Assembly: GCF_000001735.4 (NCBI RefSeq)
Contig: NC_003076.8
Coordinates: forward strand, 23,749,835 to 23,813,834
DNA from: Arabidopsis thaliana
Taxonomy: Eukaryota; Streptophyta; Magnoliopsida; Brassicales; Brassicaceae
DNA length: 64,000 nucleotides
Direction of reading: 5' to 3'
In this document: in pieces, positions 51,302 to 61,614 of the stretch
Layout: every line of letters begins with the position of its first letter
Numbering within the stretch: the first letter of the stretch is position 1
Translations under genes and position numbers: made by a program
Notes under the pieces: model-generated
Databases searched by the model: none
The model's input: the letters and a program-made list of their open reading frames with translations, nothing else
Told to the model about the DNA's origin: nothing

Positions 51302-53191
51302 TCAAGCGAATTTAGGCTTCGGCAAGGCTGAGCCACCAAGGCCGCTGCTGCTGCTGCCACCGCCTCCTCCTGCGTGGACTGGTCCAAGCTTCTGGATCCA
51401 GTGTTTCAGACCTTTCCTTGGGTCCTTACAGATCTTGCTCGAAGACAGATTCAGGTTCCCTTCACGTTCCAGTGATATCGCAAACTGTTCAAGCACTTTC
51501 ACTATCTGCCAGAACTCGGGTCTCTTATCTGGTGCAACCGACCAACACTGCTCTATCAGAGCTTTCATGGCTACTGGACAATCTCCCGGGATAGCTGGCC
51601 TAATGTTCTGAACCAAAGATCAACATTTTTCATATCTCAAATGGTTGAATCAACTGAACAATAAAAGACCTAAAATATACTTGTGCCGGAAGATTTTTGT
51701 CTGTTAAATTCTAAGGCTTTAACCGTAACCATTAGACAGTTCTTGTGGCATAAACTCTACGGAAGATTACAATAATGAAATAGTAAGGAGACGCACAGAA
51801 TATTTTACCTTATGTACGACTGCGAAAGCAGCTTGAATAGGATTCATGTCCTCATATGGGATTGCTCCAGCTACCATTTCCCATAAAACGAGTCCAAAGC
51901 TGTATACATCGGCCTTACGTCCATGTGGTTTCCGTTTTATCATTTCAGGTGCCATCCACCTATATGTTCCGGGGTCATCAGCCAACATGTCACAGTACTC
52001 CTCCTCGCACGCTATGCCAAAGTCAGCGATCTTCAAATGGAATTCTTCGTCGATCAATACATTTTCTGGCTTAAGATCCCGATGAATTATGCGTCGTGAG
52101 TGAATATATTCCATCCCTCTAGCAATATCTATAGCAAACTCTATAAGCTTTTTCAAAGGAAGAGACCTATTCTCAGGCTTGTGCAGAAAAGATCTTAAAG
52201 ATCCTTCAGGTAAATACTGCGTGAGGACACAATATACAGGCGGATCTTTGTACGCTCCAACAAACTGTTTTTAGCACATAAATAAGAGAAGAGAAGTTAA
52301 CAAAAACCGTAAATCATTCCATCTAGACTGACATAACGATTAACCAAGAGAACATAACGAGAGAGGAGAAATCACCTTTATAACATTTGGATGGGTCAAT
52401 CGAGACAAAAGGGTCACTTCCTTGGTAAACTGTTTCTCTAAACGAGCTCCCAAGCATCCATTATCGTCATCATCAGGTACAGTGATAAGCTTCACGGCAA
52501 CAGCTTTATCTTCATACTTACCATGATATAGCCGGCTGTATAAACCATGAGCAAACTTAAGCCCAAAGAACAGCTTTGACATATCAACACGGAACTCTTC
52601 AGAAGCTTCCACAGCACTCACTCTACGACCAGTATTATCAAAAAGCTTAGACCATCCAGTGTCCTTCTTGCTCTTGACCCTCTCTTGAATTCTCAAAGTG
52701 CCAAGATCTCTGATAGGACCTGAAGGAGACCGCAAGTTAAATGATCTCTTGTCAAAGGAGTTTTTATGAGATAACTTAGGCTTCATTCCCTTTTCCGATT
52801 CCACTCTTCTTGGATGTGGAGTAGAAAATCTCTTACGCTCAGACCTCGCTTCCTTAAACACATCGGGAACAGCCATCTGAGGCGAAGGAGAAACAGATCT
52901 CTGCTTATGAGTAACCGGGTTTGTCTGTATTTCCGAATCAACAACATATACATCAGCAGCTTCCAAACTCGAAGTATCTCCCGTAGTCTGTGAGTTACTC
53001 GAAACCAACTTAGGATCCGATGATGATGCCGACGACGAAGAAGATGATCTCTGAGGTATAGCTTTTAATCCAGAAAACTTATCTTGGTTTATCATAAAAG
53101 GAAGAGAAGCTAACTTTGAAGAATTCAAACGATAAGAAACCGTTTGAGAAAACTTAGCCCTCCTAATCCACGAAGTAGCCTCTTCATCCAT
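51302..53191 (-). CDS. Raf-like Ser/Thr/Tyr protein kinase
   Basis: Probably At5g58950. Three exons (minus): 53191-52376, 52264-51809, 51607-51302; 1578 nt, 525 aa. The first ~200 residues are low-complexity, Ser-rich and basic (SSSSSSASSSDPKL, RSVSPSPQM). The kinase domain begins FGLKFAHGLYSRLYHG, a Gly loop with few glycines, typical of plant C-group Raf-like/HT1-type kinases, and continues with VAVKLI, the intron-flanked THPNVIKFVGAY, HRDLKPEN, DFGIA, GTYRWMAPEM and DVYSFGLVLWEM. The tail is Gly/Ser-rich. All catalytic residues are present. The start at 53191 is the first ATG in frame (MDEEATSWIRRAKFSQ); upstream open frame comes from a TTG. The pathway is unknown from sequence. Confidence 0.92.
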
Positions 53192-55964
53192 CTCTAAGCT
53201 CGAAAACAAACTAAACAACCTTTTTATCAAAGACTAAACAACCAAAACTCTCAATATCTCCAAAGTACCTAAGCAAACCCGTGAATACGAATGAGATGAC
53301 TTGCTGCAATCTCCAACGATCTCATTTCCACGAAGATACAAAATCTTTTCAAATCCATCGAAGCCCCATTTCTCACCTTCAACCATTAATCCACAAAAAC
53401 TACAAATCATAAAAGAAGAAAACTTTCCTACGAATACTACTAAGCTCGAAATTTCTCCAAACGTTCCCACCAAAATCACCGGAAAATCCTGAATTACATA
53501 CCTCTTCCTACAAAATCAAGCAACAATACTCAGAAAATCGAATCCATAGAAGCTATTGAAAACGATAATGAGGGTTAAAAGATCGATCTGAATCAACAAA
53601 TTTAGGAAACTAGTTTTCGATATTTGTTTACCTGAATCACAACAAAAAACTATGAAGCGTCGTCGTGTGTTAAAAGGAAGAGAAGAGGAAAGCCAAGTGA
53701 ATCGGAAATCAAGAAGATCCGGCGACTTGAAGCCGGAGGAAGATGGAATCGAAGGAGAAATTTGAGAGCTAAACCATAAGACGTTTTTGGATTCTCAAAG
53801 ACCTTTTTGACGAATCCAGACCTCTTACGCCTTTTTAGATGGATTTTTTTTTTCTTTTTTTTTCACAGATAAAATGTGGAAAATAAATAAATTCTTTTGG
53901 AATATTTAGAAAAATACGTTAAAACGACAGCGTATTAATCTGTCTGTCAGCATCTCTGATATGCTCTAATTATTCTGTCTGAAAGAGAAATTTAATTTAG
54001 GTTCCCTTTTTTAGTCAAATAAATTCTAAAGGCCATAGACTTCGGCCCATTAATAATAAAACTGGCCCAAATTACTTTATGATATAGGCCATGATGATTG
54101 CTTGATAGTAACCAGAAACGAAAGAGGCCTCAACGTTGACAAGCTTCACTAATCCTATGAGAAAAACTCTTCTGTTTTTTTTTTAAAGAACATAATTCAC
54201 ACAAATTAACCATTCTAAACAAGAACTTTAAACTACATAAAACCATTCCTATCTCTTATTCTCAACATTGGGGAAGTGCTTAAACAATTGTTACAAAACA
54301 ACTTTTGAATAAATACATGCTAGTTTTTTTTTTCTTTGTCAACAACTTTATTAGATTGACTCAAAACAAGCCCATGCTAGGTTTTTATATCAATTAAATT
54401 CTTGTTTTTTTTTCAAAAAGAAATTAAACATTGTTTTTTTTTTTTTTTGTTAATTAAAACATGCTAGTTGCATGAAGTTATAAGTTCTGTGATGACACTG
54501 TTTTAAATTATGTATTAGATCATATGCATCTATATTTTTTTCTATTTTATTTGTAAAAGAGAAAATTATAAATGCTACTGGCCAAAAATACGTGTGTGTG
54601 TGGAGAAAACAAAATGGCCAAAAAATAAATGATAGGAGAGGAATAGAAGAGAAAGAAAGAAAGATTTAAGAGGTGAGTCCAAAAGATTGGTAAAACACAA
54701 ATGCTTAACAACAGAGTTAATTTTTGGGGACACCACACACATGACACATCACTTTGTCTCCAGACCTATGTCTGTCCTACGCCTTTGGACATACCCTTTT
54801 CTCTTTTATCCGATCATCGTATCCTACACACATTATCTCATGATTACTAATCTTGTCTTCCTTTTTTTTTCGGTTTAAAGCAATAAGCGATATGTACACA
54901 TCGCATACATTAATATTTTACACCACTAGCTATTTTAAGTTTCTTTATTGAACATGTGTACCTAGCTAGCTAGTTCATATGATCATATCAGTGGAAGACT
55001 GGAAGATATACTAAATTATACACAAATATACTTTCTGTTCAGCAAATGTTTTTTGAGTCAACTATTACATTTAATTAATGGTTTAAAATAGCGAGCTAAG
55101 AGTGGAGTTAAAATGGATGCGACAAAAGGAAAATATTTGAAAATTTGACAACATTTTTAAGATATATTTACAAGAAGTACCAACCTCTGGTCATCATTGT
55201 ATTCTTCTAAATCGCAGAATACAAAGGTTAGTACAAAAGAATCTATCAAATAATGGGGGTACTGGATTTGTCAACTATATCACTTGGAAAGCTTATGCAT
55301 GGGGTATAACCAAGTACGAAAGTATAACTTTATTCTTAGGTCAAACTTGCACAAAATATTAGGGTTAAGAAAGTCACCTGAATGATTTCACGGGAACTAT
55401 ATATGGTTAATGAATACCCACCCTATAAAAAAAAACAAGAGTGACACAGAAAGGATACACCATTTATAGACAAACTAGAACTGGCTTAATTTTTTCGTAG
55501 CTTGCACAATTTCATATATATTTTTAAGAAAGTCTTATGGAAGATATGTACATTAAGAGGTCATGCGTTTCTGATTTATTTGTGACAACCTCAGTTGAAA
55601 TCATTTTGCCTTGTTGAGCGTTTGTGATTCTGGCTTCAGTTTTGATTCTGGATATACTTCCAGTGAAGTTAATATGATTTGTAATAACAAACTAGACAAC
55701 AAATGGCTAGATGTCGAAACTTGAAACAAGAAATATCCCACTCCTCAATTATAATTTCATAATTAAATAATCAAGTTTGATACTTGTCACATCAAAACTC
55801 TTTTTCCTCATTGGCCTGTTTCTCTCAAATCTTCAATAAATTCTCTATATATATATGAGAAACTTTGAACCTCATTTTTCATATATATCACTGTTCTTCT
55901 TCTATATTGGAGTTCATCTCTTTTGTTTCTAAAGAAAGAGAGAGAGAGAGAGAGAGAAGAGAAG
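53192..55964. other. divergent intergenic region between the Raf-like kinase and GIL1
   Basis: About 2.8 kb. The first ~600 bp are probably the kinase 5' leader (an intron is possible, with an acceptor-like site near 53230). The middle is poly-T and AT-rich with GGCCCA words near 54030-54070. No coding gene, RNA gene or transposon recognised. Confidence 0.4.
55844..55857 (+). promoter_or_regulatory. TATA box for the GIL1 upstream exon
   Basis: CTATATATATATGA about 110 bp before the ATG at 55965, followed by a GA-rich leader (55936-55963). This supports transcription beginning upstream of the 55965 exon. Confidence 0.55.
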
Positions 55965-58526
55965 ATGTTGCCAGGCATACTATTATGCTCACTTAATCCC
56001 AGGAATCACAGGTAAATATTCCTTTTCACCCCAGTTGGAATATCACTTGTGACTAATATAATTTGTTCTTTTGTTTAAAGTATTGATGTGTTTAAAGTGT
56101 TTTCTTAACATGGGGTTTAATGATAAATTTTGGATTTATAAAAAGGGGACAAGAATTTTCTATATGATTTGGTTTGGATTAGGCAAGATCCATGACTTTA
56201 TGGGATCACTTTCTCGTCCAATCAAAAGAGAGATTCCTAAAAAATAGATACTTGAATAATTACCACTTAATAATGGCTATTTTTTTAGAAGAGAGAATAC
56301 AAAGGATAAATTATAGTCTTAAACATATTTAAAACTACATAATCCATTTTTGTTTCTCATTTTTTTTCTTTCTAAATTGTTTCTCATTAAACGCATGTAA
56401 AAACAATATACCTATTGTAAAACTAACCTATGGGCTAATTAAAAAAAGAAAAAGATATTGGTATTTAAATAAAAATAAAAATAAAAGAGGACGACCATGT
56501 GTGCAATAAGAAAGTTGTAGAAAGACCCAAAAACTTTCCCCGAGGGCCCAAAATCGAGGTTAAGCTTTTTTACACGTCACATCGATTACAATTTTTTTAA
56601 AAGTCAGGGGTCAAAACATAAAACTAAAAAGGGTTAATTCGGTAATTATGATTCAGTTCTTATTGCTCTTCTTCTCCCCACACTGAGTCACTGACTCTAT
56701 CACTCTCAGAGATTAGGATAGAAATAATCAGAAATCTCCGTCTATTGTCGTCGTCGGCCGGAGATTAATTATTCCGGTGACGTTTAGTTGGTTTTTCTTC
56801 ATTGTGCAGCAAAAAGAAAAAGAGTGAGCGAGAGAGCTTAGAAACTGAGCCCAAAGACATTGACTACTGGTACTCTGTTCAATTCAATCGAGATCCTCCG
56901 AGATTCGCTCTCAAATCTGAGAATAACAATCACCATTCCCGCAGGTAATAAAGCTTCTATTACTTTCCGGAGGTTTGACTCGTTGTTGACTTTCAACAAT
57001 TTCTGGTAACTTGAACGGCGTTTTGCAGTAAGAGCGGCGGCGATTTTTGCAAGAAGAAGAAGAGAGGAGAAATGGCGAACAAGGTTTCTAACTTCTCGGA
57101 TCTGATTCAACGAGTTACGGCGTCTTGTTTGTTGCATCCACTCTCCGCCGGCCGGCAAGATCTCGCTGTGAATCGCCGGGAAGAGTACGATACTGAAGAA
57201 GAGGAGAATGAGGAGGAAGGTGAGATTCAGTACGAAGACGCATTGGAGAAGGAGAATGGTAAAGATGAGACAATTAGGGCTAAGAACGGAAGGAACGGTG
57301 TGAGTGTTGAGACGGTGCAGGAGATGGAGATGGTGATGGACGAAGTTTTCACGGCGGCTGCTGCTATGAAGAGAGCTTACGTTGCGCTTCAGGAAGCTCA
57401 TTCGCCGTGGGATCCGGAGAAGATGCACGATGCTGATATGGCGATGGTGGCTGAGCTGAGAAGGATTGGTTCATTGAGGGAAAGATTCAGGAGGATGAGA
57501 GGTACCGGAAGTGGTGGTCGAAGGAAAAACGACGCCGGAAGAGGAATGCTGAGAGAGGCCGTGGCGCCTTATGAGGCGGTTGTGAAGGAGCTGAAGAAAG
57601 AAGTGAAAGTGAAAGATACTGAGATTGAGAATCTGAAGGAGAAAGTCAAAGTGGCTTCTATGGCCAACGGTAACGGAGGCAAGAAACACCGATTGCTTTC
57701 AAGCCGGAAAGTTAACTGTACCACACAGATTGCTGTGTCTCCGGTGCCGGAGTTATTTGAGATGACAATGATTCAGGTGAAAGAAGCATCAAAGTCTTTC
57801 ACAGGGATTCTATTGTCACTAATGCGAGCTGCACATTGGGACATTGCAGCGGCTGTTCGATCCATTGAAGCCGCTTCAGCTTCATCCGACGGAATGTCTG
57901 CTTCTTCGTTTGCATCCTCGGTTCAGTCATCTGTCCCGAACCAGCACGCGAAGTTTGCTCTTGAGTCTTACATCTGTAGGAAAATCTTCCAAGGATTTGA
58001 TCACGAAACGTTTTACATGGATGGAAGCTTATCTTCTCTTATCAACCCGGATCAGTACCGTCGTGACTGCTTTGCGCAGTTCAAAGATATGAAAGCAATG
58101 GATCCTATGGAGTTGCTAGGGATCTTACCAACTTGCCATTTTGGTAAATTCTGCTCGAAGAAGTACCTTTCGATCATTCACCAAAAAATGGAAGAGTCGT
58201 TGTTCGGGGACTCGGAACAGCGGGAGTTGGTTGTAGCCGGTAACCACCCAAGAAGTCAGTTCTATGGAGAGTTCTTGGGGCTAGCTAAAGCAGTCTGGCT
58301 GCTTCATCTCCTGGCATTCTCGCTCGACCCATCCCCGAGTCACTTTGAAGCAAACAGAGGAGCCGAGTTTCACTCTCAGTACATGGAGAGTGTCGTGAGG
58401 TTTTCGGATGGCCGTGTTCCTGCGGGTCAAGTTGTTGGATTTCCTGTTTGTCCAGGATTCAAGCTTAGCCATCAAGGGAAAGGATCAATCATCAAATCCA
58501 GAGTTTACTTGGTTCCAAGGGCTTAA
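55965..58526 (+). CDS. GIL1: GRAVITROPIC IN THE LIGHT 1 (DUF641 family), with possible N-terminal extension
   Basis: The core reading frame 57072-58526 encodes 484 aa, the length I recall for GIL1 (At5g58960), a plant protein needed for light (phytochrome) inhibition of hypocotyl gravitropism. It starts MANKVSNFSDLIQRVTASCL, followed by an acidic stretch (EEEENEEEGEIQYED), the DUF641 region (VFTAAAAMKRAYVALQEAH, coiled coil ELKKEVKVKDTEIENLKEKV), and a conserved C-terminal domain ending FPVCPGFKLSHQGKGSII. Upstream exons 55965-56011 and 56810-56944, plus 57029-57071 joined to the core, splice in phase with no stop. This gives a 559-aa form beginning MLPGILLCSLNPRNH with two Lys-rich clusters. 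Which start is used cannot be told from sequence; the core form is certain. Confidence 0.93.
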
Positions 58527-58807
58527 AAAGGTTTCTTTGAGTTCACTGTTTCTTAGGAATACATTATGTCCTCGTGTGTTGTTTAAGACTTTAAGACAAT
58601 CTAGCTTCGGAAAAATCTTGAAATAAAGAGACCGTTCGTATAAACTGTTCTTGCAAAGAATTTTTTTTTGGATAAAATGTTTCTATACTAATCTAAATAA
58701 CAAAGCTCACATAACATAGAAAGTATATATGTTTTAATTCTAACAATTCAAAGTTTTATAGAAGGGATTATGTAATAAGGTATGGTTTTCGACTAGGGAT
58801 CTGAGAA

Positions 58808-61184
58808 TCAATCGTACAAGACTTCTCTTAGAAACACTTTTTTCACCTGTCACAGAGTGAAGATGAAACAGAGAGAAAAATGTTAAAAAAAGAAGAGCAA
58901 TCCAAAATTAATCATCATCGAAAAGTAAATGAGAATGAGAGAAGAATCTAATTTACTTGTTCTAATGTGAGGAACATAATGGCATTCCAGGTTCCTAGCC
59001 GTGTAAAATTCGGGAGAAATCCTTTGTAGAATGCCATAATCCCCTTTAAATAGACCAAAAACAGAACATTCATGATTGCATCAAAAGAGAGAGATTGGTT
59101 AAATGTGAACTAGAAAAGAATACTAACCTCGGTCTTCATCGTTTTGATGAAGCAATCGACTGTGTTTCGGTAAGTAGAGTCTCCCATCATTCTAGATTTC
59201 ACCTGGAACAACATATAAAGAAGAACCATGGCCGTTTAGGGCAAATACCAAAGTATCAACCATTTTGTTTCCTTCGGTAACAGGTTAATACTAATTTCTC
59301 CTTCCGTAGAGCATTACTATCTAATAATGCTGCATTTACCAAAGTCAAATCACCAAGCAAGAGGTCAGAAACATAAAATGTGGAAGACACAAACATGTGA
59401 GACGCTACACCGATGTCACTTTCAAAGTAGAGCTATGTCCATTCTAATACCTTGTCCTTTAAAGAGATATTCTGTGATAAATACCTACTCTTTGCCACAA
59501 ACCAATAAATAGAACTCAGTCAGTACTAAGTCTCTTTTGTTCGTTCTCAAAAAGAACAATGATTTAGGCACTTAGCACTTTCGTTTTCAGATCTATCACT
59601 TCTCACTGAAATTTATTGTAGATATACGCACTACCACACATGATGAGACGAAAACCAAATAATCTTGTTGTTGATTTATGTAAAAGACGAAAATGAATGC
59701 TTACCACATCAATTGGAGAACCGATGCAGACAGCGAAGAAGCCTGCAGCTAAACCAGCTAGTAGATGAGTTAAAACACTGTCTCTGAAGAACGGAATTTT
59801 CATAATTGTCTGCATATGTATGGAAGTATAAGAACAAACAAAGACTAAACAACCACCAGTAGAAGCCAAAAAAACTCCTACACAACAAAATACTTGAGAA
59901 AGAAATATCACCTCCTTTATTTGATCATAACTAGCTAACTCTGCAGCATTTACAATAGCATTCCGGGCAATATTGGGACCAAGTCCAGTCCATAGCGCAC
60001 TAACTCCTTCCTATTTTATAAATCAAAAGGCTATAACACTCTGCTAACAAAGTATTTTAATATTTTTGATATTGTTATTTGAAGATTAGTTTACTAACCA
60101 GCTTCACAATGGTGAAATAAGCGTCTACAGCTCCTGCATAACGCCTAGGAACCCCAGCCGGTAACTTTCCTTCTGATTGAAGCCGAACTTTAACAAGATC
60201 AGTTGGATTAGCTACAATAATAGCTATAGCTCCTGTTGTGTCACACACAATAAAATAATTCCCTTTATAATCTCAATCATTCACTCAAGTTACTTCCAAG
60301 AGACTATCAAAATTAAGAACTGAGCTCACCAGTTAACAAAGCTGCAAGAATCTTTTGATATAAAGGAATATCGCCAATAAAGTCACTTCCAACCAAAAGT
60401 GTCTTCACCTATTCAGATATAGCAAAATAAACAATCCATCAGATATAACTTTATAAGAGAGTATAAAACACACACAAAAAAAAGCACCAGAGAAGGAAAA
60501 TAATGTGAGACTCACAGGCTCATATAACCCAATCCTTAAGCCACCATAGATACATTGGCGATGAAGTCCTGCAATAACACCTTTCCAAAGACCTGAAATA
60601 CCTTCTTCTCTAGCTATGGTAGCTAGAGTACCAATTGATCCTCTATACTTGGGCAAATTCTCACCATCTCCAGTGGGAATCTTTCTTTGAAGCTGAAGTC
60701 TAACTTTGGCTGTGTCCAACGGTATAGTACATAACTACAACATCACTCATAAACCATGAATTAGAATTTGACTAAAGACTAATACAACAAACACATAACA
60801 CACGAAAACTCAAATTTCGTAAACACTAAATCTATAGAGTCTATGTAAGCTCATTTCAATAAGTATCACAAAAAATCACAAGTAATGGACTTTAAAGTCG
60901 TAGACTAGACCATCATAGATTAGCTTCTAAAGCTCAATTTCGAAGATTCAGTAGAATAACGGTAAATCTAAGATAGCATTTCTCTGGATTGTTCACCAGT
61001 GACAGTGATTGATCGAATTTAAGAATATTGACAGACTCAAATGAAAAATGAACAAAAACCCAAAAGAGGAATAATAATCTCATCTCGCACTAAAGAGAGA
61101 TACCTCAGCAAAACAAGCAGCGAAAGCGCTGCAAATGAAGGTTTCAAGGAACGAAATCTCGATCCTTGGTTTGAAATCCGCCAT
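58808..61184 (-). CDS. UCP2: mitochondrial uncoupling protein UCP2 (PUMP2)
   Basis: Mitochondrial carrier family protein of the inner membrane. Nine exons (minus): 61184-61104, 60734-60516, 60408-60330, 60232-60099, 60010-59912, 59809-59705, 59202-59128, 59043-58957, 58846-58808; 918 nt, 305 aa. The three carrier repeats show [20 protein letters not shown] and PIDVVKSRMMG, each closing with the usual EGxxxLWKG / EGVSALWTG / EGIMAFYKG blocks. No cleavable presequence, as normal for carriers. Plant UCP1 and UCP2 are reported to carry amino acids (aspartate/glutamate) and related anions as well as protons. Short introns with some weak donors (for example CTG/GTTAGT, GAG/GTTAGT) suggest that incompletely spliced transcripts may be common. 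Confidence 0.96.
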
Positions 61185-61614
61185 TGTTATGCTATAGGAA
61201 CAAGATAAGCGAAATCTGGAGAAGCACCGATTAGGCAAAATGCAAAAACAAAAAAAGGCTAAAATTTGAGAAGTTGCTCCAGTTTCTCTCTAACAGCGAT
61301 GATGATTGATGTAATCTTAAAATGGGTTTCTCAATGATTATAGTTTTTAGGAGTAGTAATGAAGAAAAGTGAGATCGAGATTTAATAATGGCGTAACGAA
61401 TTCAGAACAAGTACAGAGTCTCTCTCAATCTTTTGTGTGTTACTATTTTCACTATAAAAGTTTCTCTCTGTTTTTGTTGTAACTAAACACGTCATTAGAT
61501 AGACCCTCTTCCTCCACTGGAAGGTTATGTACACAAACTGTTTTTCGCACACACAAGGTTATTTACTGGATGGTGTTGCTAGGGATACGTATAAAGACTA
61601 TTCACGTGTACATT
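61185..61614. other. UCP2 promoter and ceramidase 3' flank
   Basis: 430 bp. Short promoter/5' leader for UCP2 with nothing else recognised. Confidence 0.4.

Noticed and set aside
53192..53230. N-terminal extension of the Raf-like kinase
   Set aside because: Open only from a TTG; the first ATG is 53191.
56838..57428. 196-codon ORF on the minus strand
   Set aside because: It lies antisense to GIL1 exons and has Leu/Ser/His-rich shadow composition; the + strand is clearly coding.
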